In this document: one piece after another, positions 40,062 through 49,331 of the stretch
Numbering within the stretch: the first letter of the stretch is position 1
Layout: each line of letters opens with the position of its first letter
The notes under the pieces: model-generated
What the model was told of the DNA's origin: nothing
Seen by the model: the letters and a program-made list of their open reading frames with translations, nothing else
Database searches by the model: none
Position numbers and translations under genes: made by a program
Assembly (NCBI GenBank): GCA_910575815.1
Contig: CAJTFN010000011.1
Coordinates: 1 to 64,000 of the forward strand
Direction of reading: 5' to 3'
DNA from: Oscillospiraceae bacterium
Lineage (GTDB): Bacteria > Bacillota > Clostridia > Oscillospirales > Oscillospiraceae
DNA: 64,000 bases

Positions 40062-40958
40062 ATGGAATTCCAGCGGCAATACGAGGAGGCCCGGGCCTTG
40101 GCGGAGGCCCGCCTGGGGACCTTCTTCTCCGGCGGAGGGCTGGAGGAGGCCATGCGCTACAGCCTCCTGGCAGGAGGAAAGCGCATCCGCCCCATTTTGA
40201 CCATGAAATTTTGCGAGGCGGCGGGAGGAACCATGGAGGACGCCCTGGACTTTGGCTGCGGGGTGGAGATGCTCCACACCTACTCCCTGATTCACGACGA
40301 TTTGCCCTGTATGGATGACGACGATCTCCGCCGGGGCCGGCCTACCAACCATAAAGTGTTTGGCGAGTGCGTGGCCACCCTGGCTGGAGACGCCCTCCAG
40401 GCGGCGGCCTTTCGAACGGTGTTGTCTGCCGGAGAGGCCCGCAGAAGCCCGATCCGGGCGCTGGCGGCGGGCATTCTGGCGGAGGCCGCCGGAGAGAGCG
40501 GCATGTGCGGCGGACAGTATCTGGACACCTTGGGGGACGGCCAGCCCCATACGCTGGAGGAGCTGAAGGACATCAACGGCCAAAAGACCGGAGCCCTGCT
40601 CCGGGCGGCCTGCCAGATGGGGGTGGCCGCTGCTATGTCCGGGGTTGAGGTGGACGCCTCCTGGGATGCCTGGATGGACGCCGCCGGAGAGTACGCCGAG
40701 AACCTGGGATTGGCTTTCCAGATCCGGGACGATATTTTGGATGCTACTTCCACCGCCCAGGAGCTGGGAAAACCCATCGGCTCCGACGCGGCGAATCAAA
40801 AGACCACCTACGTCACCTTGCTGGGGGTGACGGCTTGCGAGGAGAAGGTCCGGTTCTATACGGAACGGGCGAAGAGCGCCCTCAGCCAGACCGGCTGGGC
40901 GGGGAACCCGGACTTCCTGCTGGAACTCGCAGACCGTCTGGCGGTGCGCGACCACTGA
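40062..40958 (+). CDS. ispA: Polyprenyl synthetase, farnesyl-diphosphate synthase type
   Basis: 298 residues. First Asp-rich motif DDLPCMDDDDLRRGRPTNH, second motif QIRDDILDAT, and GGKRIRPIL for substrate phosphate binding. Condenses DMAPP/GPP with IPP to about C15. The order xseA-xseB-ispA is standard; dxs, which usually follows, is absent here. Confidence 0.93.
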   Translation: MEFQRQYEEARALAEARLGTFFSGGGLEEAMRYSLLAGGKRIRPILTMKFCEAAGGTMEDALDFGCGVEMLHTYSLIHDDLPCMDDDDLRRGRPTNHKVFGECVATLAGDALQAAAFRTVLSAGEARRSPIRALAAGILAEAAGESGMCGGQYLDTLGDGQPHTLEELKDINGQKTGALLRAACQMGVAAAMSGVEVDASWDAWMDAAGEYAENLGLAFQIRDDILDATSTAQELGKPIGSDAANQKTTYVTLLGVTACEEKVRFYTERAKSALSQTGWAGNPDFLLELADRLAVRDH

Positions 40959-40975
40959 ACACAGGGAGGACGGCT

Positions 40976-41605
40976 ATGTCGAATCGGGACAAGCTCCACA
41001 GCGGGGAGCTCTACCTATCCACGGACGAGGCGCTGCTTCGGGAGCAGACGGGATATCTGGACCTGCTGTACGAGTTCAACCACACCCGCCCTACGGAGCC
41101 GGAGCGCCGGCAGGCGCTTTTGAAGGAACTTCTGGCCGAGTTTGGGGAGGGTAGTTCCATAGAGCCTCCCTTCCACGGCAACTGGGGCGGACATCATCTG
41201 CACCTGGGAAAAGGGGTCTATGTGAATTTCAATCTGACGGTGGTGGACGACACGCACATTTACATAGGGGACTACGCCAAGCTGGGCCCCAATGTGGTGT
41301 TGGCCTCGGCAGGCCACCCGCTGTCGCCGGAGCTTCGGGAGCAGGGATATCAGTTCAATGCCCCCATCCGCATCGGACGGGGCTGCTGGCTGGGAGCGGG
41401 GGTGATTGTCACCCCAGGCGTCACCATTGGCGGCGGCTCGGTGATCGGCGCGGGCAGCGTGGTCACCCGGAATATCCCAGAGAACTGTCTGGCGGTGGGA
41501 AATCCCTGCCGGGTGCTGCGCCCTTTGGATGAGCGGGACCGCCGCTATTATTTCCGGGACCGGGAAATCGACGGTGACGTATGGGGCGAGGGTAAACCGG
41601 ATTGA
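40976..41605 (+). CDS. Hexapeptide acetyltransferase, maltose O-acetyltransferase type
   Basis: 209 residues from ATG 40976 (AGGGAGGACGGCT upstream). N-terminal family domain (NRDKLHSGELYLSTDEALLR), then left-handed beta-helix repeats with catalytic His in LASAGHPLSPELR and IGRGCWLGAGVIVTPGV, IGAGSVVTRNIPENC. Transfers acetyl from acetyl-CoA to a sugar; substrate unknown. Confidence 0.9.
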   Translation: MSNRDKLHSGELYLSTDEALLREQTGYLDLLYEFNHTRPTEPERRQALLKELLAEFGEGSSIEPPFHGNWGGHHLHLGKGVYVNFNLTVVDDTHIYIGDYAKLGPNVVLASAGHPLSPELREQGYQFNAPIRIGRGCWLGAGVIVTPGVTIGGGSVIGAGSVVTRNIPENCLAVGNPCRVLRPLDERDRRYYFRDREIDGDVWGEGKPD

Positions 41606-41666
41606 AAGCCAGCGGTCCGGACCCGGGCCTTCCTTGAAATACTATCCCGGAAGGGGAGAGGACACG

Positions 41667-42533
41667 TTGGGGAAAAATATTTTGCACAGCTTAGAGCAGG
41701 GCATGAGCGGCTTTTCCAAGGGGCAAAAGCGCATTGCCGCCTACATCCTGGAAAACTACGACAAGGCCGCCTTCATGACCGCCAGCCGGCTGGGAAAATT
41801 GGTGGGGGTCAGTGAGTCCACGGTGGTGCGCTTTGCCTCCGAGCTGGGATATGATGGGTATCCCAGTATGCAGCGGGTACTTCAGGACATGATCCGCAGC
41901 CGCCTGACCTCTACCCAGCGTATCCAGGCGGCGGGAGACATCTTTTCCGGTCAGGACGTACTCCCGGCGGTGATTCAGTCGGATATTGACAAGCTGCGCC
42001 AGATGATTGGTCAGGCCAACCAGGAGGAATTCAATCAGGTAGTGGACAAGCTGATGACCAGCCGGCACATTTACATTTTAGGGGTGCGTTCCTCCTCCTT
42101 CGTGGCGGGATATCTGCATTTTTACATGCACCTTCTCTCAAAGAATGTGACGCTGATTCAGTCCAATGCCGCCGGGGAGATGTTCGAGCAGATGCTTCGT
42201 ATGGGTCCGGGGGACGTGATGATTGCCATCAGCTTTCCCCGGTACTCCAAGGTCACCATCAACACGGTGAAATTTGCCCGGGATCGGGGAGCCAGCATCA
42301 TTGCCATCACAGACAACGAGCTCTCCCCGGTGTATCAGCTCTCCGAGGCGGCCCTGCTGGCGCCCTGCGAGATGATCTCCTTTGTGGACTCCATGGTGGC
42401 CCCGCTGTCGCTGATCAACGCGCTGCTGGTGGCCCTGTCCAACCGCTGCGGGGCGGATGTGTCCACCACCTTCGCGGAGCTGGAGGATATCTGGAACGAA
42501 TACGGTGTGTTTGGAAAGATGGACGATGAGTAA
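41667..42533 (+). CDS. MurR/RpiR-family transcriptional regulator
   Basis: 288 residues from TTG 41667 (GGAAGGGGAGAGGACACG upstream). N-terminal HTH (MTASRLGKLVGVSESTVVRF, ASELGYDGYPSMQ) and a C-terminal SIS domain that binds a sugar phosphate (GVRSSSFVAGYLHFYMHLL, AISFPRYSKVTINTVKFARD). Its target is unclear; the neighbours are an acetyltransferase and a flavoprotein. Confidence 0.9.
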   Translation: MGKNILHSLEQGMSGFSKGQKRIAAYILENYDKAAFMTASRLGKLVGVSESTVVRFASELGYDGYPSMQRVLQDMIRSRLTSTQRIQAAGDIFSGQDVLPAVIQSDIDKLRQMIGQANQEEFNQVVDKLMTSRHIYILGVRSSSFVAGYLHFYMHLLSKNVTLIQSNAAGEMFEQMLRMGPGDVMIAISFPRYSKVTINTVKFARDRGASIIAITDNELSPVYQLSEAALLAPCEMISFVDSMVAPLSLINALLVALSNRCGADVSTTFAELEDIWNEYGVFGKMDDE

Positions 42534-43776
42534 ACAGGTGCTGGTGATTGGCGGCGGGGCCGCCGGAATGATGGCTGCCCTCTCGGCGGCGGAGGTCGGG
42601 GCCTCCGTTACATTGCTGGAGCCAAACGAGCGTTTGGGAAAGAAGCTGAACATCACGGGAAAGGGCCGCTGCAATCTGACGAACAACTGTGGATTGGAGG
42701 ACTTTCTGTCCAATATTCCGTGTAATGCGAGATTCCTTTACAGTTCCTTCTCTCGCTTTAATGCCCAGGATACCATGGCCTTTTTTGAGGAGTTGGGCGT
42801 GCCGCTGAAGACGGAGCGGGGAAACCGGGTGTTTCCCGTGTCCGACCAGGCCTTCGACGTCAGCGCCGCCCTGGAGCGGCGGCTGAAACGGCTGGGGGTG
42901 TCCCTGGTCCGGGACCGGGCGCTCCAGCTGGAAATTGCGGACGGCGAAGTTCGGGGCGCTTTGGGGGAGCGAAGACGCTATGCCGCCGGAGCGGTGATTC
43001 TGGCCACCGGAGGAGTGTCCTATCCCGCCACCGGCTCCACCGGGGAGGGCCACCGCATGGCCGCGGAGGCCGGGCACACGGTGACGCCTCTTCGGGGCAG
43101 TCTGGTGCCCCTGCGGGATTTCGGCGTGGGCCGGGAGCTCCAGGGACTCAGCCTCCGGAACGTAGGCCTGGCGGTGTTTGAGGACAGCCGGAAAATTTAC
43201 ACGGATTTCGGGGAGCTGGTCTTCACCCACTTCGGCCTCAGCGGGCCGCTGATTCTCTCGGCCTCAGCCCACATGCGGCGCTTTGGGGAACGGGCGTATC
43301 ACCTGGAGCTGGATTTGAAGCCTGCGCTGGACGAGGCCGCCCTGGACCGGCGGTTACTGAGTGATTTTAAGAAATACGGAAATCACGACTTTTGCAACGC
43401 GCTGGACGATTTGCTCCCCAAGAAGATGATCCCGAGGATCGTCCGGGACTCTGGAATCGCCCCCCGGCAGAAGGTCCACGACCTCACTAAGGAACAGCGG
43501 CGGGGCTTGCTGCAAATTTTGAAGCACTTTCCCGTGGTCATTGCCGGGCCCTGCCCGGTGACGGATGCCATTGTCACCTCTGGCGGCGTGAAAGTGAAAG
43601 AGATTCACCCGGCCACCATGGAATCGAAGCGGATTCGGGGGCTGTATTTCGCCGGGGAGCTGATTGACGTGGACGCCTATACCGGCGGGTTCAATCTGCA
43701 AATTGCCTGGTCCACCGGCCGGGCAGCGGGACTAGCCGCCGGGGCGGGGGGGAGCTCCTCGGAGACCGGGAAATAA
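42526..43776 (+). CDS. FAD-dependent oxidoreductase, HI0933/BaiN-like
   Basis: 416 residues; start overlaps the regulator stop by 8 bases. FAD loop VIGGGAAGMMAALSAAE, then LGKKLNITGKGRCNLTN, LATGGVSYPATGSTGEGH and the C-terminal GELIDVDAYTGGFNLQIAWS. Members act on diverse substrates; BaiN reduces bile-acid intermediates in Clostridium scindens, but most homologues are uncharacterised housekeeping enzymes, and the location beside cmk fits the latter. Confidence 0.9.
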   Translation: MSKQVLVIGGGAAGMMAALSAAEVGASVTLLEPNERLGKKLNITGKGRCNLTNNCGLEDFLSNIPCNARFLYSSFSRFNAQDTMAFFEELGVPLKTERGNRVFPVSDQAFDVSAALERRLKRLGVSLVRDRALQLEIADGEVRGALGERRRYAAGAVILATGGVSYPATGSTGEGHRMAAEAGHTVTPLRGSLVPLRDFGVGRELQGLSLRNVGLAVFEDSRKIYTDFGELVFTHFGLSGPLILSASAHMRRFGERAYHLELDLKPALDEAALDRRLLSDFKKYGNHDFCNALDDLLPKKMIPRIVRDSGIAPRQKVHDLTKEQRRGLLQILKHFPVVIAGPCPVTDAIVTSGGVKVKEIHPATMESKRIRGLYFAGELIDVDAYTGGFNLQIAWSTGRAAGLAAGAGGSSSETGK

Positions 43777-43792
43777 ATTGTGGAGGTTTTTC

Positions 43793-44470
43793 ATGCAAAC
43801 CATACGTGTTGCCATTGATGGCCCCTCCGGTGCGGGAAAGAGCACTCTGGCCAGGGCCGCCGCCGCCGATTTGGGCTTTTTGTATGTGGATACCGGCGCG
43901 ATCTATCGCACGGTGGGCCTGTTTGTTCAAGAGAACGGCTTGGATGCCGGAGACGCCGCTGCTGTGGCGGCGGCACTGCCGGGACTGCGTCCGGAGCTGT
44001 GCTACGATGGGGAAGGAAGGCAGCGGATGCTGCTGAACGGCCGGGACGTCAGCGAGGAAATCCGCCTGCCGGAGATCTCCCGGTATGCCTCCGCCGTCTC
44101 CGCCCTGCCACCGGTGCGGGCCTATCTGCTGGATACCCAGCGGGAGCTGGCCCGGAAGCACAGCGTTATCATGGATGGCCGGGATATCGGCACCGTAGTG
44201 CTGCCGGACGCGGAGGTCAAGATTTTCCTCACCGCCTCCGCCCAGGTCCGGGCGGAGCGCCGCTGCCGGGAGCTGGAGGAACGTGGAACCCCTCAGCCCT
44301 TTCCAGAGGTTCTGCGGGACATCGAGAGCCGGGATTACCGGGATACCCACCGGGCTGCCGCGCCGCTGCGGCAGGCGGAGGACGCGGTGCTGCTGGATAC
44401 GTCGGCCCTGAGCTTTCAGGAGAGCCGGGAGACGCTTTTGCGAATCATACGGGAAAGGACGGGCCTATGA
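43793..44470 (+). CDS. cmk: Cytidylate kinase
   Basis: 225 residues from ATG 43793 (TGGAGGTTTTTC upstream). P-loop AIDGPSGAGKSTLA, VDTGAIYRTVGL, MDGRDIGTVVLPDAEVKIFL, and ESRDYRDTHRAAAPL. Phosphorylates CMP and dCMP. cmk-plsC-ispH-rpsA is a widespread Clostridia cluster. Confidence 0.95.
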   Translation: MQTIRVAIDGPSGAGKSTLARAAAADLGFLYVDTGAIYRTVGLFVQENGLDAGDAAAVAAALPGLRPELCYDGEGRQRMLLNGRDVSEEIRLPEISRYASAVSALPPVRAYLLDTQRELARKHSVIMDGRDIGTVVLPDAEVKIFLTASAQVRAERRCRELEERGTPQPFPEVLRDIESRDYRDTHRAAAPLRQAEDAVLLDTSALSFQESRETLLRIIRERTGL

Positions 44471-45111
44471 AAAAACCCTTCAATAGTATCTTCGTCTTCA
44501 TTTACTATGTGGTGGGCTTCGTCACCGGGATTCTCCATCCCGTCTCCGTGGAGGGCATGGAGGGACTGCCGGAGAGCGGAGTGTTGCTCTGTCCCAACCA
44601 CTCCAGCAACTGGGACCCGATTCTGGTGGCCCTGAAACTGCCGGTGAATTACCGGCTCCACATCATGGCGAAGGAGGAGCTGTTCCAAAACCGTCTTCTG
44701 GGCTGGCTCCTGAAAAAGGTGGGCGCCTTTCCGGTGAGCCGGGGGAACAACGACATCAATGCCGTCAAGCAGTCGATTCAGGCCCTGAAAGAGGGAGACA
44801 ACCTTCTGATTTTCTCTGAGGGCACGACGATTCACAACGGTATTGGCTACACGGACGGCCTGCCCGCCCACGCCAAGGCCGGCGTGGCCATGATTGGCGT
44901 CCGCACCGGAGCGAAGTTGGTGCCGGTGTTTGTAGACGGGGAGAAGAAGCTCTTTCACAGGACCCGCATCATCTTCGGCCAGCCCTACGAGCCGCACTAC
45001 ACCGGCCGCCGGGGCACCGCCGAGGAAATGCAGAAGATTGCCGATGACCTGCTGAAACAGGCCTATGCCCTGGGCGGGCAGGCGGTGGGAGGGAAACCGC
45101 TGTGCGAGTGA
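44467..45111 (+). CDS. plsC: 1-acyl-glycerol-3-phosphate acyltransferase
   Basis: 214 residues. One N-terminal membrane segment; catalytic motif NHSSNWDPI (HX4D), second motif FPVSRGNNDINAV, third motif LLIFSEGTT (FSEGT for the usual FPEGT). Adds the second acyl chain to make phosphatidic acid. ATGA overlap with cmk. Confidence 0.92.
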   Translation: MKKPFNSIFVFIYYVVGFVTGILHPVSVEGMEGLPESGVLLCPNHSSNWDPILVALKLPVNYRLHIMAKEELFQNRLLGWLLKKVGAFPVSRGNNDINAVKQSIQALKEGDNLLIFSEGTTIHNGIGYTDGLPAHAKAGVAMIGVRTGAKLVPVFVDGEKKLFHRTRIIFGQPYEPHYTGRRGTAEEMQKIADDLLKQAYALGGQAVGGKPLCE

Positions 45112-47057
45112 CGCTGGCGAAGAGCGCCGGATTTTGTTACGGCGTCCGCCGGGCGGTGGAGCTGGCGCAAAAAACCGCGAAGGAAACCGGCGGCTGCTGG
45201 ATGATGGGGGATTTGATTCACAACACCCATGTAGTGGAGGAGCTGCGGCGGCTTGGTATCCGGAAAGCGGAGCGGGTGGAGGATCTGGGCCCTGGGGACA
45301 CCGTGATCATCCGATCCCACGGGGAGTTGAAAGGCGTTTTGGACCGTATGGAGCTTCGCGGGGTTCACTGTGTGGACGCCACCTGTCCCAACGTCCGCCG
45401 GATTCAAGATCTGGCTGCCCAGGCGGAGGCGGAGGGGCGCGTTCCCGTCATCATCGGGGACGCGGGCCATCCGGAGGTGGCCGGTATCGCCAGCCGGTGC
45501 CGGAATCCCCTGATTTTCAGCGGACCGGAGGCGGTGTCGGACTGGCTGAAAAGGACCCCGGAAGCGGGAAAAATACCCCTGAGCGTCCTGGCTCAGACGA
45601 CTTGTATTCGTGAACTTTTTGAAACTTCTTGGAAAATCGTAAAAAAAGAGTGTACAAACGCAAAAATATTTGATACAATATGTACCGCTACGCATAAGCG
45701 TCAGTCTGAAGCGGCCATTCTCGCCGCGAAAGCGGACGTCATGGTCGTGGTGGGAGACCGTAAAAGCGCCAACACCAAACATTTGACGGAAATTTGCAAG
45801 GAGAGCTGTTCCCGCGTCCTCCAGATCGAAAACGCGGACGAGCTCCCGCCGGATTTTTTCAGTGGTTGTTCTGTTGCGGGCCTTACGGCCGGCGCTTCCA
45901 CGCCAGCGGGCATTATTAAGGAGGTATATGCAGCCATGAGTGAAGAAATCAGAGCGGTGGAGAACAACGAGGAGTCCTTTGAGGAACTGCTGAATCAGTC
46001 CTTCAAAACTTTAAATACAGGGGAGAAGGTAACCGGCATCGTCACCGCCATCACCCCGACGGAGGTGCAGGTGGATGTGGGCGCTAAGCAGGCGGCCTAC
46101 ATCAAGTTCAGCGAACTCAGCGACGACCCTTCCGCGAACCCCGAGGACGTGGTGAAGGTGGGCGATGAGATCGAGACCTACATTGTCCGCGTCAACGACG
46201 TGGAGGGGTACGCGGAGCTGTCCAAGAAGCGTCTGGACGCCGTGAAGGTCTGGGAGAACATCGAGCAGGCCGTGGAGGAGAAGACCGTTATGGAGGGCAC
46301 CGTCACCGAGGAGAACAAGGGTGGCATCGTGGTGTCCGTGAAGGGCGTGCGGGTGTTCGTCCCCGCCTCTCAGAGCGGCCAGCCCCGCGGAGCCGATCTT
46401 TCCGCCATGAAGGGTCAGAAGGTTCAGCTTCGGGTCACCGAGGTAAACCGGGCCCGCCGCCGGGTGGTGGGTTCCATTCGTTCCGTCTCCGACGAGACCC
46501 GCCGGGCCGCCCAGGAGGAAATCTGGGCCAACATCGAGGTAAACAAGCGCTACACCGGCACTGTGAAGTCCATGACCAGCTACGGCGTCTTCGTGGACAT
46601 CGGCGGCGTGGACGGCATGGTACATATCTCGGAGCTGAGCTGGAGCCGCATCAAGAAGCCCGAGGATGTGTGCAAGGTGGGGGACACCCTGGAGGTCTAT
46701 GTGATTTCCTTCGACCCCGAGAAGCGGAAGATCTCCCTGGGCGTCAAGGACCACAGCGTGGATCCCTGGCAGGTGTTTATGGACAAGTACGCCGTGGGCG
46801 ACGTGGCCTCCGTCCGCATTGTCAAGCTGATGACCTTCGGCGCGTTTGCCGAAGTGGTTCCCGGTGTGGACGGCCTGATCCACATCTCCCAGATCGCGGA
46901 CCGGCGCATTGAGAAGCCCGAGGACGTGCTGGCGGAGAACCAGATTGTGGACGCCAAGATTACCGCCGTGGACGAGGAGCGCAAGAAGATCTCCCTGTCC
47001 ATCCGGGCTCTGCTGGCTCCCTCTGTGGAGGCTCCTGCCGAGGACGGCGAAGAGTAA
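45102..47057 (+). CDS. ispH: Bifunctional IspH / ribosomal protein S1 homologue
   Basis: 651 residues from GTG 45102, overlapping plsC by 10 bases. Residues 1-280 are HMBPP reductase: Fe-S cysteines in GFCYGVRRAVE (Cys12), DATCPNVRRIQ and DTICTATHKRQ, plus LTAGASTPAGI. Residues about 300-640 hold four S1 RNA-binding repeats (e.g. GIVTAITPTEVQVDVG; GTVKSMTSYGVFVDIGG; VRIVKLMTFGAFAEVVPG). The fusion is known in Clostridia. It makes IPP/DMAPP and supplies S1-like domains, possibly for translation. Confidence 0.95.
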   Translation: MRVTLAKSAGFCYGVRRAVELAQKTAKETGGCWMMGDLIHNTHVVEELRRLGIRKAERVEDLGPGDTVIIRSHGELKGVLDRMELRGVHCVDATCPNVRRIQDLAAQAEAEGRVPVIIGDAGHPEVAGIASRCRNPLIFSGPEAVSDWLKRTPEAGKIPLSVLAQTTCIRELFETSWKIVKKECTNAKIFDTICTATHKRQSEAAILAAKADVMVVVGDRKSANTKHLTEICKESCSRVLQIENADELPPDFFSGCSVAGLTAGASTPAGIIKEVYAAMSEEIRAVENNEESFEELLNQSFKTLNTGEKVTGIVTAITPTEVQVDVGAKQAAYIKFSELSDDPSANPEDVVKVGDEIETYIVRVNDVEGYAELSKKRLDAVKVWENIEQAVEEKTVMEGTVTEENKGGIVVSVKGVRVFVPASQSGQPRGADLSAMKGQKVQLRVTEVNRARRRVVGSIRSVSDETRRAAQEEIWANIEVNKRYTGTVKSMTSYGVFVDIGGVDGMVHISELSWSRIKKPEDVCKVGDTLEVYVISFDPEKRKISLGVKDHSVDPWQVFMDKYAVGDVASVRIVKLMTFGAFAEVVPGVDGLIHISQIADRRIEKPEDVLAENQIVDAKITAVDEERKKISLSIRALLAPSVEAPAEDGEE

Positions 47058-47093
47058 GCTTCCACAAACCGCAAAAATGAGAAAATAAAAGGA

Positions 47094-47120
47094 GCAGGCC
47101 CGCTGGGCCTGCCCTTTTTT
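47094..47120 (+). terminator. Terminator of the cmk-plsC-ispH operon
   Basis: GCAGGCCC / GGGCCTGC stem with a 3-base loop, then CCTTTTTT. Confidence 0.88.
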
Positions 47121-47153
47121 GCAAAAAACATGTTATTTTTTTCACGTTTTCCA

Positions 47154-47182
47154 TTGCAATATTTTCCCATTGATGCTATACT
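47154..47182 (+). promoter_or_regulatory. Promoter of the CoA-transferase gene
   Basis: TTGCAA (47154-47159), 17 bases, TATACT (47177-47182). Confidence 0.65.
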
Positions 47183-47265
47183 GACTGTGGTAAACTTCAT
47201 ACCGCGGGGGGAGAATCCTGCCCTTTTGCGAGAAAACGAAAATAGATTTACTGGAGGAATTGACT

Positions 47266-48612
47266 ATGCGCTATCAGGAGGAATACCGCCAGAAGCTGAC
47301 CACCGCCGAAAAGGCGGTTTCGGTTGTCCAATCCGGCGACTGGCTGGACTACGGCTGGACTGTCTGCACCGCCAACGCTCTGGACAAGGCCCTGGCCGCC
47401 CGGATGGGGGAACTGTGGGACGTGAACATCCGCGGTGGAATTCTGACCCGCCGGCCCGCCATTTTCGACGTGCCCGACGCCGCCAGCCATTTCAGCTGGA
47501 ACTCCTGGCACATGAGCGGCATTGAGCGGAAGGCCATTAAAGAGGGATTCGCCTACTACATTCCCCTGCGCTATTCCGAGCTGCCGGGCTATTACCGGGA
47601 TTGCATCAAGACCCTGGACGTGGCCATGTTCCAGGTGGCTCCCATGGATGAACACGGCTGGTTCAACTTCGGTCCCGGCGGCTCCCACCTGAAGGCGGTG
47701 TGCGAGTGCGCCAAGACCGTCATTGTGGAGGTTAACCAGAACATCCCCGTGTGCCTGGGGGGCTTTGAGAACGGCGTACATATCAGCGACGTAGCCATGA
47801 TCGTGGAGGGGGAGAATCCCCCCATGGAGATTCTGGGCGGCGCCGGGGAGGCCTCTGAGGTGGACCTGGCGGTGGCCAATCTGGTGGTGCCCGAAATCAA
47901 GGACGGTGCCTGCCTCCAATTGGGCATCGGATCCATGCCCAGCGCCATCGGCAAGATGATCGCCGAGTCCGACTTGAAGGACCTGGGCGTGCATACTGAG
48001 ATGTATGTGGATGCCTTTGTGGATATGTCCCTCGCGGGCCGCATCACCGGCGCCCGCAAGCCCTTTGACCGGGGCCGCCAGACCTACGCCTTTGCCGCCG
48101 GCACCCAGAAGCTCTATGACTTCCTGAACAACAATCCCGAGTGTATGGCCGCCCCGGTGAACTACGTCAACGACATTGCCCGGGTGTCCCAGATCGAGAA
48201 GTTTACCTCCATCAACGGCGCGGTGGACATTGACCTCTTCGGCCAGGTCTCCTCCGAGTCCTCCGGCATCAATCACATTTCCGGTGCCGGCGGGCAGCAG
48301 GACTTCGTCATGGGCGCGTATCTGGCCAAGGGGGGCAAGAGCTTCATCTGCTGTTCCTCCTCCTTCCAGGACAAGAAGACCGGGGAGCTGAAATCCCGCA
48401 TCCGTCCCACCCTGGTGGAGGGCTCCGTGGTCACCGCCACCCGCACGAACCTTCACTGGATCGTGACGGAATACGGCAAGTTCAACGTCAAGGGCAAGAC
48501 CACCTGGGAGCGGGCCGAGGGTTTGATCGGCCTGGCGCATCCCCAGTTCCGGGACAGCCTGATTGCCGAGGCGGAAAAAATGCACATCTGGCGGCGCTCG
48601 AATAAGCGCTGA
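47266..48612 (+). CDS. Butyryl-CoA:acetate CoA-transferase-like enzyme
   Basis: 448 residues from ATG 47266 (CTGGAGGAATTGACT upstream). CoA-transferase family I/acetyl-CoA hydrolase fold. Matches from memory to gut But enzymes run along the whole length: [57 protein letters not shown], and the catalytic Glu in [20 protein letters not shown], ending [12 protein letters not shown]. It would form butyrate and acetyl-CoA in the last step of butyrate production. 4-Hydroxybutyrate CoA-transferase is the main alternative. Confidence 0.85.
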   Translation: MRYQEEYRQKLTTAEKAVSVVQSGDWLDYGWTVCTANALDKALAARMGELWDVNIRGGILTRRPAIFDVPDAASHFSWNSWHMSGIERKAIKEGFAYYIPLRYSELPGYYRDCIKTLDVAMFQVAPMDEHGWFNFGPGGSHLKAVCECAKTVIVEVNQNIPVCLGGFENGVHISDVAMIVEGENPPMEILGGAGEASEVDLAVANLVVPEIKDGACLQLGIGSMPSAIGKMIAESDLKDLGVHTEMYVDAFVDMSLAGRITGARKPFDRGRQTYAFAAGTQKLYDFLNNNPECMAAPVNYVNDIARVSQIEKFTSINGAVDIDLFGQVSSESSGINHISGAGGQQDFVMGAYLAKGGKSFICCSSSFQDKKTGELKSRIRPTLVEGSVVTATRTNLHWIVTEYGKFNVKGKTTWERAEGLIGLAHPQFRDSLIAEAEKMHIWRRSNKR

Positions 48613-48705
48613 GCCGCCGCTCTCTGCGGGGCCTCTGCTGTGTGGCGTTTGTCTGATAAGGAGTAGGAACTTCGAGAACAGCAGTCCCTTCCCTGGGGCA
48701 GTCTT

Positions 48706-48764
48706 GGCACGGAATCGACGGTATCGGCACGGAACTGATGAACTGGCACGGAATTCATAAGATC
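48706..48764 (+). repeat. Three-copy iteron array upstream of carD
   Basis: GGCACGGAA is repeated at 48706, 48726 and 48745 (periods 20 and 19 bases), each followed by a variable 10-11 base tail. It lies 50-110 bases before the carD-like gene. Confidence 0.55.
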
Positions 48765-48814
48765 AAGAGGCAAACAACACAGCGGCAGAGGCCGCGACAG
48801 AGAAAGGGGTGTCC

Positions 48815-49306
48815 ATGTTCCAAATCGGGGACCTGATCGTGCATCCCATGCATGGCGCCGGCGTAATCGACGCCGTCGTGCGGGAGAAAGTAGCAGGCAC
48901 GGTCAAGGAATACTACGTATTCAAGATGCCGGTGGGCGGGCTGGTGCTGAAAATTCCCACGGCCAACTGTCAGGCCATCGGCATACGGTCCATCATCTCG
49001 GAGGAGGAGGCGGAAGCGTTTTTCGCGGGGATCCCCACCCTGGAAGTCGAGTCCAGCGCCAACTGGAACAAACGCTATCAGGAAAACCTCCTCCGTCTGA
49101 AAAGCGGGAATCTCAACGAGGTGGCCCGGGTGGTGAAAGGACTGATGCGGCGGGAGTCCCGCCGCGGGCTTTCCACAGGGGAGCGAAAAATGCTCCACAG
49201 CGCGAAGCAGATTATCATTTCGGAAATCGCGCTGGTGGAGGGCTGCGCCTATCAGGACGCGGAAGCGCGGCTGGACCACGCCGTGATGCAAAAAGTGTCC
49301 CAGTGA
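48815..49306 (+). CDS. CarD-family transcriptional regulator
   Basis: 163 residues from ATG 48815 (AGAAAGGGGTGTCC upstream). N-terminal Tudor-like RNA polymerase interaction domain (FQIGDLIVHPMHGAGVIDAV, YYVFKMPVGGLVLKIPT) and a C-terminal helical DNA-contact domain (NWNKRYQENLLRLKSGNLNE, RRGLSTGERKMLHSAKQIII). CarD proteins steady open complexes at rRNA and other promoters. ispD follows after 25 bases, the usual carD-ispD-ispF order. Confidence 0.93.
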   Translation: MFQIGDLIVHPMHGAGVIDAVVREKVAGTVKEYYVFKMPVGGLVLKIPTANCQAIGIRSIISEEEAEAFFAGIPTLEVESSANWNKRYQENLLRLKSGNLNEVARVVKGLMRRESRRGLSTGERKMLHSAKQIIISEIALVEGCAYQDAEARLDHAVMQKVSQ

Positions 49307-49331
49307 GACCGGGCGGGGAGGACGTGAAGGT

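Noticed and set aside
46011..46883. A 290-codon minus-strand open frame
   Set aside because: Shadow of the S1 domains of the IspH fusion; His/Leu/Gly-rich and without a ribosome site.
47248..48585. A 445-codon minus-strand open frame
   Set aside because: Exact shadow of the CoA-transferase gene; the plus-strand reading has full domain motifs and a promoter.
48706..48764. Sigma-54 promoter (TGGCAC-like sequences)
   Set aside because: The GG element has no GC partner ten bases downstream in any of the three copies.
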